A DNA stretch of 64,000 bases from CAVTPD01 sp963736575 (GCA_963736575.1 CAVTPD010000003.1:682001-746000); one strand, 5' to 3'. Positions 54,501 to 63,866 are shown, counted from the first letter of the stretch. Notes: generated by a model not told the origin, from the sequence alone. Program-made: numbers and translations.

Positions 54501-54561
54501 GAAAAATAAGAGCAATAAATGACACTACAATAATGCCAAGGATCTTGAAAAACTTCTTCAT
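51547..54561 (-). CDS. AsmA-like family protein with a C-terminal charged repeat tail
   Basis: This 1004-residue protein is anchored by one N-terminal helix (5-28). A long periplasmic beta-rich AsmA-type region follows, with an AsmA_2-type C-terminal part including GTLVLHEAKIEKSEAMNKVAKALNQ read in pieces. Such proteins are thought to move lipids between membranes. The last ~66 residues are four tandem 15-residue units of the KKEAEERARAEAERI kind, a charged coiled coil. Confidence 0.82.
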   Translation of the reverse strand: MKKFFKILGIIVVSFIALIFLAAFIIPTFFKDDIKKLIDKSAEEYLKAEVFYDLDALHVSIIRNFPDISVGIDNIGVIGIDEFKGDTLASVGSFSAALDIMSLINGGEIKVNGVYLDKPYIHGIVNKAGVANWDIVKDTTTTPDEPELEEDTTGLDLSIQEVIITDGTIIYDDFLENTFAEIRGFNQTSSIDIEDVYTIFTHTSMKEISAEYGGVSYLEKNEFESKIDAVLDLENSSFTFKENTIRLNELVLAFDGNVSLPDTNTTSLDLTFQTKETTFKSILSLVPAVYLSDFSDLKTSGSFAFNGAVKGDLTEETIPAFDIKMLIKDGFFQYPDLPEAVSNVNLDLATKNESGILEETVIDLKQFHAELGKNPIDAKILVKNLRDYESVANLRAVVDLADVTKLFPMEGLTLKGILSANINAEGAYDSVNQQIPVVDATIGLKNGYVLSSEFPEPIEDLQVLVKAFTDGTMQNAYVDISKLNLKLQEEVFTANLYAKNFDNISYKADFHGIIDLDKILKIYPLEDMEMGGRITVKEFHTEGTMADVDAENYQALKTSGSAEMKAFHFTSPDLPQGIKIDNALMSFDPERIKVPTMSGYIGKSDYQISGDFSNYMGYLFSETDTIIKGKMHFYSSKFDVNEWMTEEEGENTEASDTTTLEAFPVPGNIDFVLDSKLDKVLYDNMEIDDLKGVIIVRDQRVTMQNIKFNTLDGDFDMDGYYDTKDITTPLYDFEMKMKNLSIHEAYNTFESIQEMAPIAEGMQGKFDMDIVFKGPMDSEMNPIYEHMNGKGTLVLHEAKIEKSEAMNKVAKALNQDLGELEMKNQKIAFEIINGKIVTNPFDLKAGDIAMTLSGTSTITGALDYLGEVKIPGGQVTKTLNAQLSQYGLNVGDDIVVDLAILGTFLEPLIKIKGSKNAGSLKDTKKELVNNAKEEVDKFKKEAEERARAEAERIKKETEAKARAEAERIKKEAEKRARAEADRLKKEAEEKAKKEAKKGLEGLFK
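51568..51747 (-). repeat. Four tandem 45-bp units in the AsmA-like gene
   Basis: The units code for KKEAEERARAEAERI, KKETEAKARAEAERI, KKEAEKRARAEADRL and KKEAEEKAKKEAKKG. They are similar at DNA level too, so copy number may vary. Confidence 0.82.
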
Positions 54562-54644
54562 AAAGCGGTTATAATTTTTATCTAAAATAAATTATCTATC
54601 GGAGATTATGGAACATTGCTTTGTATTTAATAATTCCATACCTG

Positions 54645-55526
54645 TTATCTTCCTCCGGAAGCGATTTTAAGTTGTTTAAATTGTCTAGTGAATCTAAACA
54701 GAATAAATGCACCCAAAACGGCCAATGAAATTTGGCAAATCACACTCCAAATTTCGTTTTCTATAAATTTATTCAACAACGGAAATGTTATCACAATTAT
54801 TGGAGAATGGTACAAGTGTAAGAGGTATGTAAACCCGCCAACATTTATAAACATCATCTCTATATCTATAAGAAATATAAATAGTAAGGTGGTTATTACA
54901 TACCGTTGGTAGTCTGGAAAATAAAAAAAAGAGAGTACAGAAAGACCCGTTAAAGCAATGGGAACCAGCATTTTCTTGAGGAAATATTCTTTATACCTAG
55001 CATATAAAGCCCCTATGGTAAACAATGCTAAAATATCATAACGAAGCATTATCTGACCAAATGTGGCATATGGAATGATGATTAGCAGAAGTTTATAATT
55101 TCTATTCATTAATAAATCAATAAATAGAAAAATCATAAATAAGTCTCTAATAAAGTAAGTGGGTGGATTTATTGGAGGCGAATTTAAAGAAAAAATGCCT
55201 TCGGTAATAAGTGTATAATCAAATGTTAAACGGTTTAAAACATCAATTCCACACATTTTTAATACTAAAACTGGCAGTAAAACCATTAGGTTAGCTATTA
55301 AATAAGGGATAGCTAGACTTTTAAATTTGTTTGCGAAAAGCTGGGGATTAGTTCTAGAATTTTTAAAAAATAAATACCCTGAAATTAAGGATAAGAAAAG
55401 CGTTCCGTACGTAGGAACTACTTCTATTAGATAATAAGTAAAGCCTTCTTCTATATGATGCCTTGTATGGGTAAATGTAATTAGTACAACAGCCAACAAC
55501 CGAATGAATTCTATGTTGTACTTCAT
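54645..55526 (-). CDS. Acyltransferase 3 family membrane protein
   Basis: This 293-residue protein has about nine or ten membrane helices. The first reads NIEFIRLLAVVLITFTHT, with the Arg and His typical of the acyltransferase-3 family that O-acetylates sugars or lipids. The loop SGYLFFKNSR is also typical. The substrate is not known. It follows the cysteine desulfurase pseudogene by six bases. Confidence 0.8.
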   Translation of the reverse strand: MKYNIEFIRLLAVVLITFTHTRHHIEEGFTYYLIEVVPTYGTLFLSLISGYLFFKNSRTNPQLFANKFKSLAIPYLIANLMVLLPVLVLKMCGIDVLNRLTFDYTLITEGIFSLNSPPINPPTYFIRDLFMIFLFIDLLMNRNYKLLLIIIPYATFGQIMLRYDILALFTIGALYARYKEYFLKKMLVPIALTGLSVLSFFYFPDYQRYVITTLLFIFLIDIEMMFINVGGFTYLLHLYHSPIIVITFPLLNKFIENEIWSVICQISLAVLGAFILFRFTRQFKQLKIASGGR

Positions 55527-55532
55527 AAAATA

Positions 55533-56661
55533 TTATAAATCTAAATAGTTAAGAATCCCGAATGTGTAATCTAATTCCTTTATAGTAGTGTTTTTAGAAA
55601 AAGAGAAACGTATTGAAGATTTTCTGTCGTTAGTACCCAAAGCTTCTAACACATGCGATCCTTTTAAAGCGCCGCTTCCACAAGCACTACCACCAGAAAC
55701 ATAAACGCCTTCTAAATCTAAATTAAAAAGTAACATTTCTGTTTTTTCAGAATCGGGTAAAGAGATATTAATAATAGAATATTTACTTTTTTCTAGGTCT
55801 TCACTTAAGCCATTAAATGTAATATTAGGCAGTTCTTTTAACCTTTCAATAAAATACTCTTTGAGCCCTAAAACATGTTTTTTAGTGGTTTCCATTTCAG
55901 CAATAGAAAGTTCTAACGCTTTAGCCAAACCTACAATTGCAGCTACGTTTTCAGTACCGCTAATAAGACCTTTTTCCTGATTACCACCGTGCTGAAAGGT
56001 ATGGGTTGATAAGTTTTTAGATTTGTAGAGTAAGCCAATTCCTTTTGGGCCATTAAATTTATGTGCTGAAGCAGCTGCCCATTTAAGGCCTATTTCGCTA
56101 AGATTTATTGGTAAATGACCAATAGTTTGTACCATATCTGAATGAAAAAGCGCTTTTTTACTTTCACAAAACCTGGCTATTTTTTCAATTGAATATAATA
56201 TTGCCTATTTCATTATTGGCATGCATTAAAGAAACTAAGCAATTTTCCTTTTCATTTAGTAATTCTTCCAGCTGAACTAAATCAATTTGTCCTTTAGCAT
56301 CATTTTCAAGCCAGAAAACGTTTGCTTTTCCGCTTCTTTCTAAATATTCTAGGGTATGTAAAACGGCATGGTGTTCTAATCGGGATGAAATGAAGTTTTT
56401 CACTCCAAAAAATTCTTGGCTTTGTAATAGAGCAATATTGTCGGCTTCTGTTGCACCAGAAGTAAAAAACAACTCCCCCGGCTGACAACCGAGGAGTTGA
56501 GCAATCTTTTTTCTGCTGAATTCTATAACCGCTTTGTTCTTTCTGCCAAAAGCATGTAATGAACTAGGGTTACCATAATGTTGACTTAGATAAGGAAGCA
56601 TTTCTTCCAACACCCTTGGGTCTAAGGCGGTAGAGGCTGCGTTATCTAAATAAACAATCAT
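55533..56661 (-). pseudogene. Cysteine desulfurase split by a one-base frameshift
   Basis: The N-terminal half (56661-56185) has LDNAASTALDPRV, YGNPSSLHAFG, FTSGATEADN and MHANNEIGNI. The frame then stops at TGA (56185). The next frame continues as SIEKIARFCES with HSDMVQTIGH, the PLP lysine in SAHKFNGPKG and the catalytic Cys in GSACGSGA, ending at 55533. One base too many near 56195-56200 would account for it. All motifs of a NifS/IscS-type desulfurase are otherwise intact. It is coupled to glmM by an ATGA overlap. A sequencing error is possible. Confidence 0.82.
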
Positions 56662-58043
56662 TGTAAAACAGCTATGGAACGTATGTCTTCCATTATTTTA
56701 TGCGCTAACTCATCAGCTGATGCTATATCTGAAGATTCGGCATAAATTCTAATAATTGGTTCTGTATTGGACTTCCGAAGATGAACCCATTGTTTGTCAA
56801 ATTCAATTTTAACACCATCAATGGTATTTACGGGTTGAGAAGCGTATTTTTTAGCTACCTGAACTAAAACTTCATCTACATTCATGCTTTCTTCCAGTTC
56901 AATTTTATTTTTTGAAATGAAATACGGCGGATAAGATGCTCTTAATTCGGAAACTTTTATGTTCTTTTTAGCCAAATGAGTTAAAAACAAGGCAATACCA
57001 ACTAAGGCATCTCTACCGTAATGTAGTTCAGGATAGATAATTCCTCCGTTTCCTTCACCACCAATTACGGCATTTTGGGCTTTCATCATTTCAACCACAT
57101 TTACTTCACCAACAGCAGAAGCAAAGTATTGTTGATCCTGATTTTCTGTTACGTCTCTTAATGCTCTTGTACTAGAAAGGTTAGATACTGTATTCCCTGG
57201 TGTGTTTTGAACCACATAATCGGCTACTGCTACTAAAGTGTATTCTTCGCCAAACAAACTTCCGTCTTCCGAAACAAAAGCTAAACGGTCAACATCTGGA
57301 TCTACAACAATTCCTAAATCGTAATCGCCGCCTTTAACCAAAGAACAAATTTCTGTAAGATGTTCGGCTAAAGGTTCTGGATTATGTGGGAAATGACCTG
57401 TTGGTTCACCATACATAGACTCATAGGATTTAACTCCTAACGCATCTAATAATTTTGGTATGGCAATTCCACCAGTAGAATTAACGCTATCAATGGCAAT
57501 TTTAAAATTAGCCAATTCAATCGCTTTTTTGTCTACTAAAGGAAGGTCAAGAATGGTTTGTATGTGTTTATCTATGTAAGAATCATCGTTAGTGATGGTT
57601 CCCAAGTTATCTACTTCCGCAAAAGCGTAACTGTCTTTGGCCGCTAATTCTAATATATCTAAACCGTCTTGTTGCGAGATAAACTCTCCTTTAAAGTTTA
57701 GTAATTTTAAAGCATTCCACTGTTTTGGGTTGTGGCTAGCGGTTATAATAATACCGCCGCCTGCATTTTCGGCAGGAACAGCCATTTCTACCGTTGGCGT
57801 TGTACTTAAACCTAAGTTTATTACATCTATGCCTAATGCTGAAAGTGTTGAAACAACAATCTGTTCTATAAAAGGGCCCGAAATACGAGCGTCTCTACCA
57901 ACAATGACTTTAGAATAGTTTTGACTTTTTACCCAAGTACCGTAAGCTGAAGCAAATTTTACAACATCTACAGGCGTAAGGTTTTTTTCCGGCTGGCCAC
58001 CAATTGTGCCTCTAAATCCGGAAATAGATTTGATGAGTGTCAC
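56658..58043 (-). CDS. glmM: Phosphoglucosamine mutase GlmM
   Basis: This 461-residue enzyme has the catalytic Ser in TASHNP (Ser103), the Mg site DPDVDRL, the sugar loop GEGNGGII and the phosphate site RKSNTEPIIRIYAE. It interconverts GlcN-6-P and GlcN-1-P for cell-wall synthesis; phosphomannomutase activity is an alternative. Length is typical. Confidence 0.88.
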   Translation of the reverse strand: MTLIKSISGFRGTIGGQPEKNLTPVDVVKFASAYGTWVKSQNYSKVIVGRDARISGPFIEQIVVSTLSALGIDVINLGLSTTPTVEMAVPAENAGGGIIITASHNPKQWNALKLLNFKGEFISQQDGLDILELAAKDSYAFAEVDNLGTITNDDSYIDKHIQTILDLPLVDKKAIELANFKIAIDSVNSTGGIAIPKLLDALGVKSYESMYGEPTGHFPHNPEPLAEHLTEICSLVKGGDYDLGIVVDPDVDRLAFVSEDGSLFGEEYTLVAVADYVVQNTPGNTVSNLSSTRALRDVTENQDQQYFASAVGEVNVVEMMKAQNAVIGGEGNGGIIYPELHYGRDALVGIALFLTHLAKKNIKVSELRASYPPYFISKNKIELEESMNVDEVLVQVAKKYASQPVNTIDGVKIEFDKQWVHLRKSNTEPIIRIYAESSDIASADELAHKIMEDIRSIAVLQ

Positions 58044-58057
58044 GCTAAATTTTTATA

Positions 58058-58282
58058 CTAGAATTTTGAAAGGACTTTATTGACTTCGTTGTCGTCATTG
58101 TTATTGTCACACGTACCTACGTCTTTACCGCAGTAACTACATGTAACACCTTCTTTATTTAAAAACGGACTTTGGGAAGCACAAGTGCCTTTAAACTCAC
58201 CTCCTTTTATAAATAATAATCTTACTGACATAAGTGCAAAAAACAAACCTACACCACCTAGACTCAATAATAAAGTAGTCAT
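58058..58282 (-). CDS. Small Cys-rich membrane protein
   Basis: This 74-residue protein has one membrane helix (3-25). A short tail follows with four Cys (GEFKGTCAS, VTCSYCGK and GTCDNN). The layout is similar to NqrM, a maturation factor of the Na+-NQR complex, though the spacing is not the same. Flavobacterial homologues are usually labelled membrane or secreted protein. It lies 14 bases upstream of glmM on the same strand. A role with NQR is only a hypothesis. Confidence 0.7.
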   Translation of the reverse strand: MTTLLLSLGGVGLFFALMSVRLLFIKGGEFKGTCASQSPFLNKEGVTCSYCGKDVGTCDNNNDDNEVNKVLSKF

Positions 58283-58338
58283 AATTTACCTCCTTTTTCT
58301 ATAAAACAAAGTTACGGAAATAATGATTCAGAATCTAA

Positions 58339-59292
58339 TTACCAAGATCCTGGGCTTCCCCAATCGTCAGAAGATTCTTCTTGTGTTTCTTCTTCAGCTG
58401 GTGTCTCCTCGTAAGAATCATCATCATAATCTTGTTGCTCTTCCGAAGGCAAAACTTCTACTGGTTCTTCTTCGGCAGGGGTTTCTTCTTCAGCAGAAGG
58501 AGTATATGGCGCTGGTGCTGAACTTGTTTCTGTTTTACTACCAGATGCTGGTGAGCTACTTGCAGGACCATCAAAATGTACCTTCTTAGGTTTTAATCGT
58601 TTTGCCCAGGGTGAGTATTGTAGTTTTACTTCGGCCATCATAAAAGCATCATTACCTGTCCCAAAATCTAGGCCATCTAAATCATCCGAAAAAGTATAAT
58701 CACCATGTATTTCTAAAATAGCGCTAAAACGTCTAGTGAAATCAAAAGAAAAGCCTACACCAACTGGTACTGCTAAAACAAAAGCACCGCCAGAATTTAA
58801 TACAGAGTTATCAGATTTAACTACTTCAGAATTAGAATAAAGTGCATTTATACCCAATAAGAAATAAGGCTTAAAGACTTTTGGCTTTTTATTTATTTGA
58901 GAATGGCGGTGAATAATATCTTCTCTAAGATAAAATCTACCAAACATTTTTAAACCAATAACATTAGATGTCATAGATAAATAAGGTCCTTGTTTATTGC
59001 TCATGGCACCAAGTTTAAAGCTATGTACTTCGCCACCAAAGAAAACTCTTGGCCAAACTTTATACCCTACCCCCAGTAAAAACCCCGGGCTTATTTTATT
59101 ACAATCTAATTCATCACATAAGTCTCCGCTGTACAATGGCACAGAAACACCCGCCGTAAATGACCATGGCCCACGCCAATAATAACTATCAAAAAAACCG
59201 GAATATTCAACGGAATTTTTATTTCTGGATTGTGCGCTCAGTAGCGTAGAGCTTAGGACTAAAAGTAAAAGGAGACTAAAATATCTTTTCAT
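58339..59292 (-). CDS. Outer-membrane beta-barrel with acidic Pro/Ser tail
   Basis: This 317-residue protein has a signal peptide (ending LLSAQS). The barrel strands span about residues 25-230 (FTAGVSVPLYSGD, PGFLLGVGYKVWP and FVLAVPVGVGFSFDF). A low-complexity acidic tail rich in Glu, Pro and Ser follows (about 245-317). The tail may face the cell surface or bind metal. The family resembles DUF6089-like porins. Confidence 0.75.
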   Translation of the reverse strand: MKRYFSLLLLLVLSSTLLSAQSRNKNSVEYSGFFDSYYWRGPWSFTAGVSVPLYSGDLCDELDCNKISPGFLLGVGYKVWPRVFFGGEVHSFKLGAMSNKQGPYLSMTSNVIGLKMFGRFYLREDIIHRHSQINKKPKVFKPYFLLGINALYSNSEVVKSDNSVLNSGGAFVLAVPVGVGFSFDFTRRFSAILEIHGDYTFSDDLDGLDFGTGNDAFMMAEVKLQYSPWAKRLKPKKVHFDGPASSSPASGSKTETSSAPAPYTPSAEEETPAEEEPVEVLPSEEQQDYDDDSYEETPAEEETQEESSDDWGSPGSW

Positions 59293-59381
59293 GTTAGAAT
59301 TCTGCTTCTGCTATAAGTTTCAAATATAAGAAAATCATCCAATTTAACGGTTTTATGGCCCACCATTGCTTTGTTAAATCG

Positions 59382-60077
59382 CTAAGCCATGGTTTCTCTT
59401 AACACCTGTAATGATTTTAAGTTTCTCAGCTCAATATAATGGGTAGAATAATAATTCATCAAAAAATCTATTAGTTGCAAACGCTGGGGTTTATTAAGCT
59501 GAACATCTTCCCAAGTGGCTATATCTCTTAATTTCGGAAGCATTAATCTTTCTTTTACAGGCAGATTAACAAAATTTTGTCGGTCACCACCGCTTAAATT
59601 CTGTTCGTCCATTTCTAAAGAGTCTAAGGTGTCTATACCTAAGTGAGACAAAAGATTTAATAAAAAGAATAAATGAAAGTTTACGGGTTTTTTAGTCTTA
59701 TCAAGCAGTTCTATAGAGTGATCTAAAAAAGCAAAAACCTCTCTTTCTTCTATCTCTGATTTTAGAATCTTATTCAGAATATCGCATAGAAATAGTGCTA
59801 ACGTTGTTTTTCCGTAGTTATAAGCTATTTCGTGATTAACGCGTCTTATTTTAATTTCAGAAATCCGTTGAATGTCTTTCTGTGGATTCTTATAGACTAC
59901 TAAATCTAACAAAGAAAAGGACTGAAAAAGCGCACTTTTAGTTTTTCCTTTAGCACTTCTTACACTATTTACTATATAGGATTGAATACCAAATTCTTCG
60001 GTAAATATTTTAGCAATAATAGAACTCTCTTTAAACGGAATTGAATTAAAAGCTATCCCTCTGGTCTTATAAAGCAT
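59382..60077 (-). CDS. recO: DNA repair protein RecO
   Basis: This 231-residue protein has the RecO opening TRGIAFNSIPFKESSIIAKIFTEEFG (read in parts), an OB-fold and helices. FFLLNLLSHLGIDTL is in the RecO C-terminal domain. It acts with RecF/RecR in recombinational repair. It starts one base within the porZ stop (TAATG), so the two are coupled. Confidence 0.85.
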   Translation of the reverse strand: MLYKTRGIAFNSIPFKESSIIAKIFTEEFGIQSYIVNSVRSAKGKTKSALFQSFSLLDLVVYKNPQKDIQRISEIKIRRVNHEIAYNYGKTTLALFLCDILNKILKSEIEEREVFAFLDHSIELLDKTKKPVNFHLFFLLNLLSHLGIDTLDSLEMDEQNLSGGDRQNFVNLPVKERLMLPKLRDIATWEDVQLNKPQRLQLIDFLMNYYSTHYIELRNLKSLQVLRETMA

Positions 60078-62326
60078 TATTGAATAAAAACAATCTTGGC
60101 AACATAGCCATCATTTCCGGCAGGTTCTGCACTGTAAACTAAATAAACTCCGGTGTCTGGTTTTTTTCCGTTTTGGCGTTTACCATTCCAAATAGCCATA
60201 CCACCGTTGGCTTGGGTTTCATAAACTAAATTACCCGATATATCGGTGATCTTAACAATTGAATTACTGGCTAAACCAGTAATAGCAATCTGACCCGAAA
60301 ATTCTGGCTTAACTGGGTTAGGAAAAACTTTTACATCAGACGAATGCACTTCTGTAGCTTCTGTGGCATCTCCCCAGTAGGAAACTACTCCTTCCGTCAT
60401 GGAGAAAAAGACTTCACCATCAGTTTCATTAATACCAATGGCATTTACATTATTAGAAGGTAAAGGGCTATTGTCTTTATCAAAATGAAGAATTTGTTCG
60501 GTCCCAGAAGCATCTACTAACCATGCCCCGTTAGGTGTCCCAAACCATTTTCTATTTCCCCCGTCTATATAAATACTATTAATATATTCATTATAAAGTA
60601 AGGGTTGGTTTTCATAAACCGGTGGTGAATCATCATAATTAATGTCATCAAAAACGCGGTAGGTATCGTATAAAACGGTTACTCCTTTTTCAGTACCTAA
60701 CCATAAATCCCCGTTTTGATCAAATTCCATGCAATTTACATTGCCGTATAAAAAGCCACCGCTAGATTCGGAAGTAATAGTTTTAAAACGGTCATTTTCA
60801 TAATCATATACAATTAATCCAAAGAAGGTATATATCCATATATAGTTTGCAGCAGGATCTGCTTCAATATTCCAAGCATTAATCATCCAAGGGTGGTTTA
60901 TGGCAAAACTGTTTATATTCCAATCTCTATCTAGAACAAAAAGTTGATCGTTGTTTGTACCGCCATATGTTATAAACCATGTGTTTCCATACTGATCAAT
61001 ATCAACGCTAGCAACTCTAGTTCGTGGGTACAAAGATGGTATTGGAGATGGTTGTTCTATGCCTTGTTTATTAACTATTGGGTTTTCGGAATCAAAACTT
61101 GTTGTTTTACCATCCGGAGTAATTATTTGTAAGCCAAAAGAATTGGAGGCATAACATTCTTCATCTGTAATTTCATTATAAGCCATTTCACCTACCGAAT
61201 AAAATTCTGGATGAGCCATTTCCCAATAGACGCCATTTTGTTTGTAGACACCAGGCACAAATAATCTATCTTTATTCATTCTTTCTGAACCAGGTAGTAT
61301 ATAAAATTCACCTGGAAGGTTACCAAAATTAGCAGAACTATTACTTGGTGGACCTGGAGGATAGAAGCTTTTAAAATCATCCTCAGAATTGTATTGAACT
61401 AGTCCTGGACCATTAGCTCCTAACCAAATTTGATTGTCAATAATTTCAACATCATTAATAGTGAAATTCTGAAAATCATAATCAATTGTATCTACTTGCG
61501 TAATTACTTTTATAGAATTATTTCGGTATCTAATTAATTGATCATTAATAGTTTTGGCACGGCTGTAAGTGGTGTCAAAAGCTAAATCTTCTTGAAATCC
61601 ATTATTACCTAATGTGTAAATGCCACTACTATCTGTAGCAATCATTGTTTTACCTTTTACGCTTAAAAGATCATTAATTACTAATGGTTTAGTTTCTGGA
61701 AAATATTCCCAATTTTCAAAAAATAAAAGATTATTACTTTTTAAGGAAGCACCATGTATTCCTATTTCAGAAATAAGAAAAATGCTATCATTACTTGCTT
61801 GAATATAACTTTTCTGGATTTGAAGCTCTTCACCATTTGGACCAATGTTTCTATAACTTTCTTTTATCTCTTCTTTGCCGTGGTTATATACCACTACCCC
61901 AAAATTGGTAGAAATGTAAATAAACTCGCCATAAACTTCTAAATAGTTAATTTGTTTAGAACCAGATACATCTGCCCTATAAATAGCATTCATGTTTAAG
62001 GTTTCTTTAGTAGAGACAGAATATAAATCTACATTACCATCTTGGTAGCCAATTATTAGGGCATCATCGGGTGGGTAGTAAGCTATAGCGGTAATGTTTG
62101 TACCTGTTAAGCCATCAATTTTGTTAATTTCTGTAGTTATTCTTTCCTCTTTAGAATAGTAAAACAGGTTACTAGGTCCCATGCAATAAATATTATTGCC
62201 CCCGTCTACTATTTCATATACTTCATTCATAGCGAAATGAAATTTCCAATTACCTACTCCATAAGAAGTTTGCGCATGAATTTGAAAATAGGAAAACAAC
62301 AAGAGAAGGTAAAAGCACTTCTTCAT
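60077..62326 (-). CDS. porZ: PorZ-like T9SS-associated protein
   Basis: This 749-residue secreted protein has a signal peptide (ending HAQ). Two beta-propeller domains of the two-component-regulator propeller type follow (about 25-665). A C-terminal T9SS sorting-like domain starts at VKVFPNPVKPEFSG (about 667-749). These match PorZ, which helps deliver anionic LPS to cargo in T9SS bacteria. The coupling to recO is common in this group. Confidence 0.85.
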   Translation of the reverse strand: MKKCFYLLLLFSYFQIHAQTSYGVGNWKFHFAMNEVYEIVDGGNNIYCMGPSNLFYYSKEERITTEINKIDGLTGTNITAIAYYPPDDALIIGYQDGNVDLYSVSTKETLNMNAIYRADVSGSKQINYLEVYGEFIYISTNFGVVVYNHGKEEIKESYRNIGPNGEELQIQKSYIQASNDSIFLISEIGIHGASLKSNNLLFFENWEYFPETKPLVINDLLSVKGKTMIATDSSGIYTLGNNGFQEDLAFDTTYSRAKTINDQLIRYRNNSIKVITQVDTIDYDFQNFTINDVEIIDNQIWLGANGPGLVQYNSEDDFKSFYPPGPPSNSSANFGNLPGEFYILPGSERMNKDRLFVPGVYKQNGVYWEMAHPEFYSVGEMAYNEITDEECYASNSFGLQIITPDGKTTSFDSENPIVNKQGIEQPSPIPSLYPRTRVASVDIDQYGNTWFITYGGTNNDQLFVLDRDWNINSFAINHPWMINAWNIEADPAANYIWIYTFFGLIVYDYENDRFKTITSESSGGFLYGNVNCMEFDQNGDLWLGTEKGVTVLYDTYRVFDDINYDDSPPVYENQPLLYNEYINSIYIDGGNRKWFGTPNGAWLVDASGTEQILHFDKDNSPLPSNNVNAIGINETDGEVFFSMTEGVVSYWGDATEATEVHSSDVKVFPNPVKPEFSGQIAITGLASNSIVKITDISGNLVYETQANGGMAIWNGKRQNGKKPDTGVYLVYSAEPAGNDGYVAKIVFIQ

Positions 62327-62537
62327 TTTAATCTTTTTATTAAGCTGTCTGCAATTTCTAACTAACGAATCAAAAACAGAATTATTTTTAGGTTTTATTA
62401 TTACTAAAGATATGCTTTATAAAGTTACGGAACCTAAGGGGTTCTTTTTTGGTAGTTCCTATTAAAAATCTTAAATACGGGAGTTCATAAGTATTTAAAT
62501 TCTATTAGTTTTAACATTAATTAACGAATAAGAGACG

Positions 62538-63716
62538 GTGAAAAAGATTAACTATAAAGCTATTGAATCCTTCAGTAATCGAATTACGGAAGCCATTTCC
62601 TATAATTATTTTCTACATAACGAAAAAGCTACTGGTAAAGACGTTATGACGGCTTCTCCAGTAAAGCAGTTTAACTTGTTCGTTTTAAAAAATATTTTTC
62701 TTGAATGGCAAACTGAAACCGATAAGTACAAAAGCGACTACTTTGATTTTGAACATGAAGATGTTAAAAAAGCACTTAAAGGATTTATGGAAACCGTTTC
62801 ATTCCACATCTCTTTAAACCAAGATGCTTTTTCTGCTTTGTTTCATGATGCCGTTCTAGATACCTTTTCATTAGTATTAAGTCCCGAAAAGTATTTTAAG
62901 AACTTAATTAAAGAATCTAAAACGGTAGAAAAACTAAAAGAAAATCAACGCTATTTTGTATACAATAAAGTTATAGTTGGGAATATTATTTCTGCTTGGG
63001 AAAAAGCGGCAAATATAGACGAGGTCTTTTCTCAATTGAATACCATTATTAGAGATACTAAGGAAACATTTGAGCCAAGCCTTTTTATGAAAGATGTCTC
63101 GCAGATTATACCTACCAACACGGCTGATTTTATTTTGGAAGATTATTTAGAAGAACAAAAGCCTGTTGAAATTCCAAAAGAAGAATCTAAAGTAGCTGCT
63201 GAAAAAGAAACGGAAAAAGAAGAACCATACTCTACTAACGAAGAATCTGTACAGGAAACGGAAACTAAAAAAGAACAAGCTGTTGTAGAAGAAGAGAAAA
63301 CACCAGAACCTGTTATTTCTGAAACTCTAGGTGAAGATCCCGTAAATACTGAAGAAGTTAAAGAGGAAATTGAAGAGCCAGCATCATTAGAAAAACCTAT
63401 TAACACAAAAACCTTTAACGATACTTTTGCTCCTGATACGGCTAAAAAAACACTTTATGATGAATTACAACATCAAAACAAAGAAACAAAGAAGTTTAAA
63501 AACTGTATTACCCTAAGCCAGAAATACATTTTTATAAAAGAACTCTTTGGTGGCACAATGGACGTATATGATAAAGCCGTTGAAGATGTAGATGCTTTTA
63601 AAAGTTATGAAGAAGCCAGTAACTTCTTAATCTATAATTACGCAGATAAATACAACTGGCAAAGCAAAGAAGAACAGTCAGCGGAATTGTTTGAAGCTTT
63701 ATCGTTGAAATTTTAG
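62538..63716 (+). CDS. Hypothetical acidic protein
   Basis: This 392-residue cytoplasmic protein starts at GTG (62538). A conserved N-terminal part (about 1-210) is helical, and a Glu-rich low-complexity linker covers about 210-290. A conserved C-terminal part ends in NYADKYNWQSKEEQSAE. No family is known to me, though similar proteins occur in Bacteroidota. Confidence 0.65.
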   Translation: MKKINYKAIESFSNRITEAISYNYFLHNEKATGKDVMTASPVKQFNLFVLKNIFLEWQTETDKYKSDYFDFEHEDVKKALKGFMETVSFHISLNQDAFSALFHDAVLDTFSLVLSPEKYFKNLIKESKTVEKLKENQRYFVYNKVIVGNIISAWEKAANIDEVFSQLNTIIRDTKETFEPSLFMKDVSQIIPTNTADFILEDYLEEQKPVEIPKEESKVAAEKETEKEEPYSTNEESVQETETKKEQAVVEEEKTPEPVISETLGEDPVNTEEVKEEIEEPASLEKPINTKTFNDTFAPDTAKKTLYDELQHQNKETKKFKNCITLSQKYIFIKELFGGTMDVYDKAVEDVDAFKSYEEASNFLIYNYADKYNWQSKEEQSAELFEALSLKF

Positions 63717-63768
63717 TATGCAAGCATACTACTTTTGGCAGGGAATTTGTAACTGCTTTAAAACAACA

Positions 63769-63789
63769 AAAGCCTCACAAGGAGGCTTT
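63769..63789 (-). terminator. Terminator of tRNA-Phe
   Basis: An 8-base stem (AAAGCCTC/GAGGCTTT) on the minus strand is followed by TGTTGTTTT. It lies just after the tRNA 3' end. Confidence 0.75.
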
Positions 63790-63793
63790 GAAG

Positions 63794-63866
63794 TGGTGCT
63801 GAGTGGGCTCGAACCACCGACTCACGGATTTTCAGTCCGATGCTCTACCAGCTGAGCTACAGCACC
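63794..63866 (-). tRNA. tRNA-Phe (GAA anticodon)
   Basis: The 73-base tRNA on the minus strand has acceptor GGTGCTG/CAGCACC, a D-arm with AGCTCAGCTGGTAGAGC, an anticodon loop CTGAAAA with GAA, and a T-arm with GGTTCGAGCC. The discriminator is A. The 3' CCA is not encoded. Confidence 0.96.

Noticed and set aside
62431..62451. Terminator-like GAACC/GGTTC plus six T
   Set aside because: It is on the plus strand upstream of a plus-strand gene, with no transcript ending there; likely chance.
63714..63731. Palindrome TAGTATGC/GCATACTA overlapping the stop at 63716
   Set aside because: The stem is 8 bp with a 2-base loop and a weak T-run, so I did not call it a terminator.
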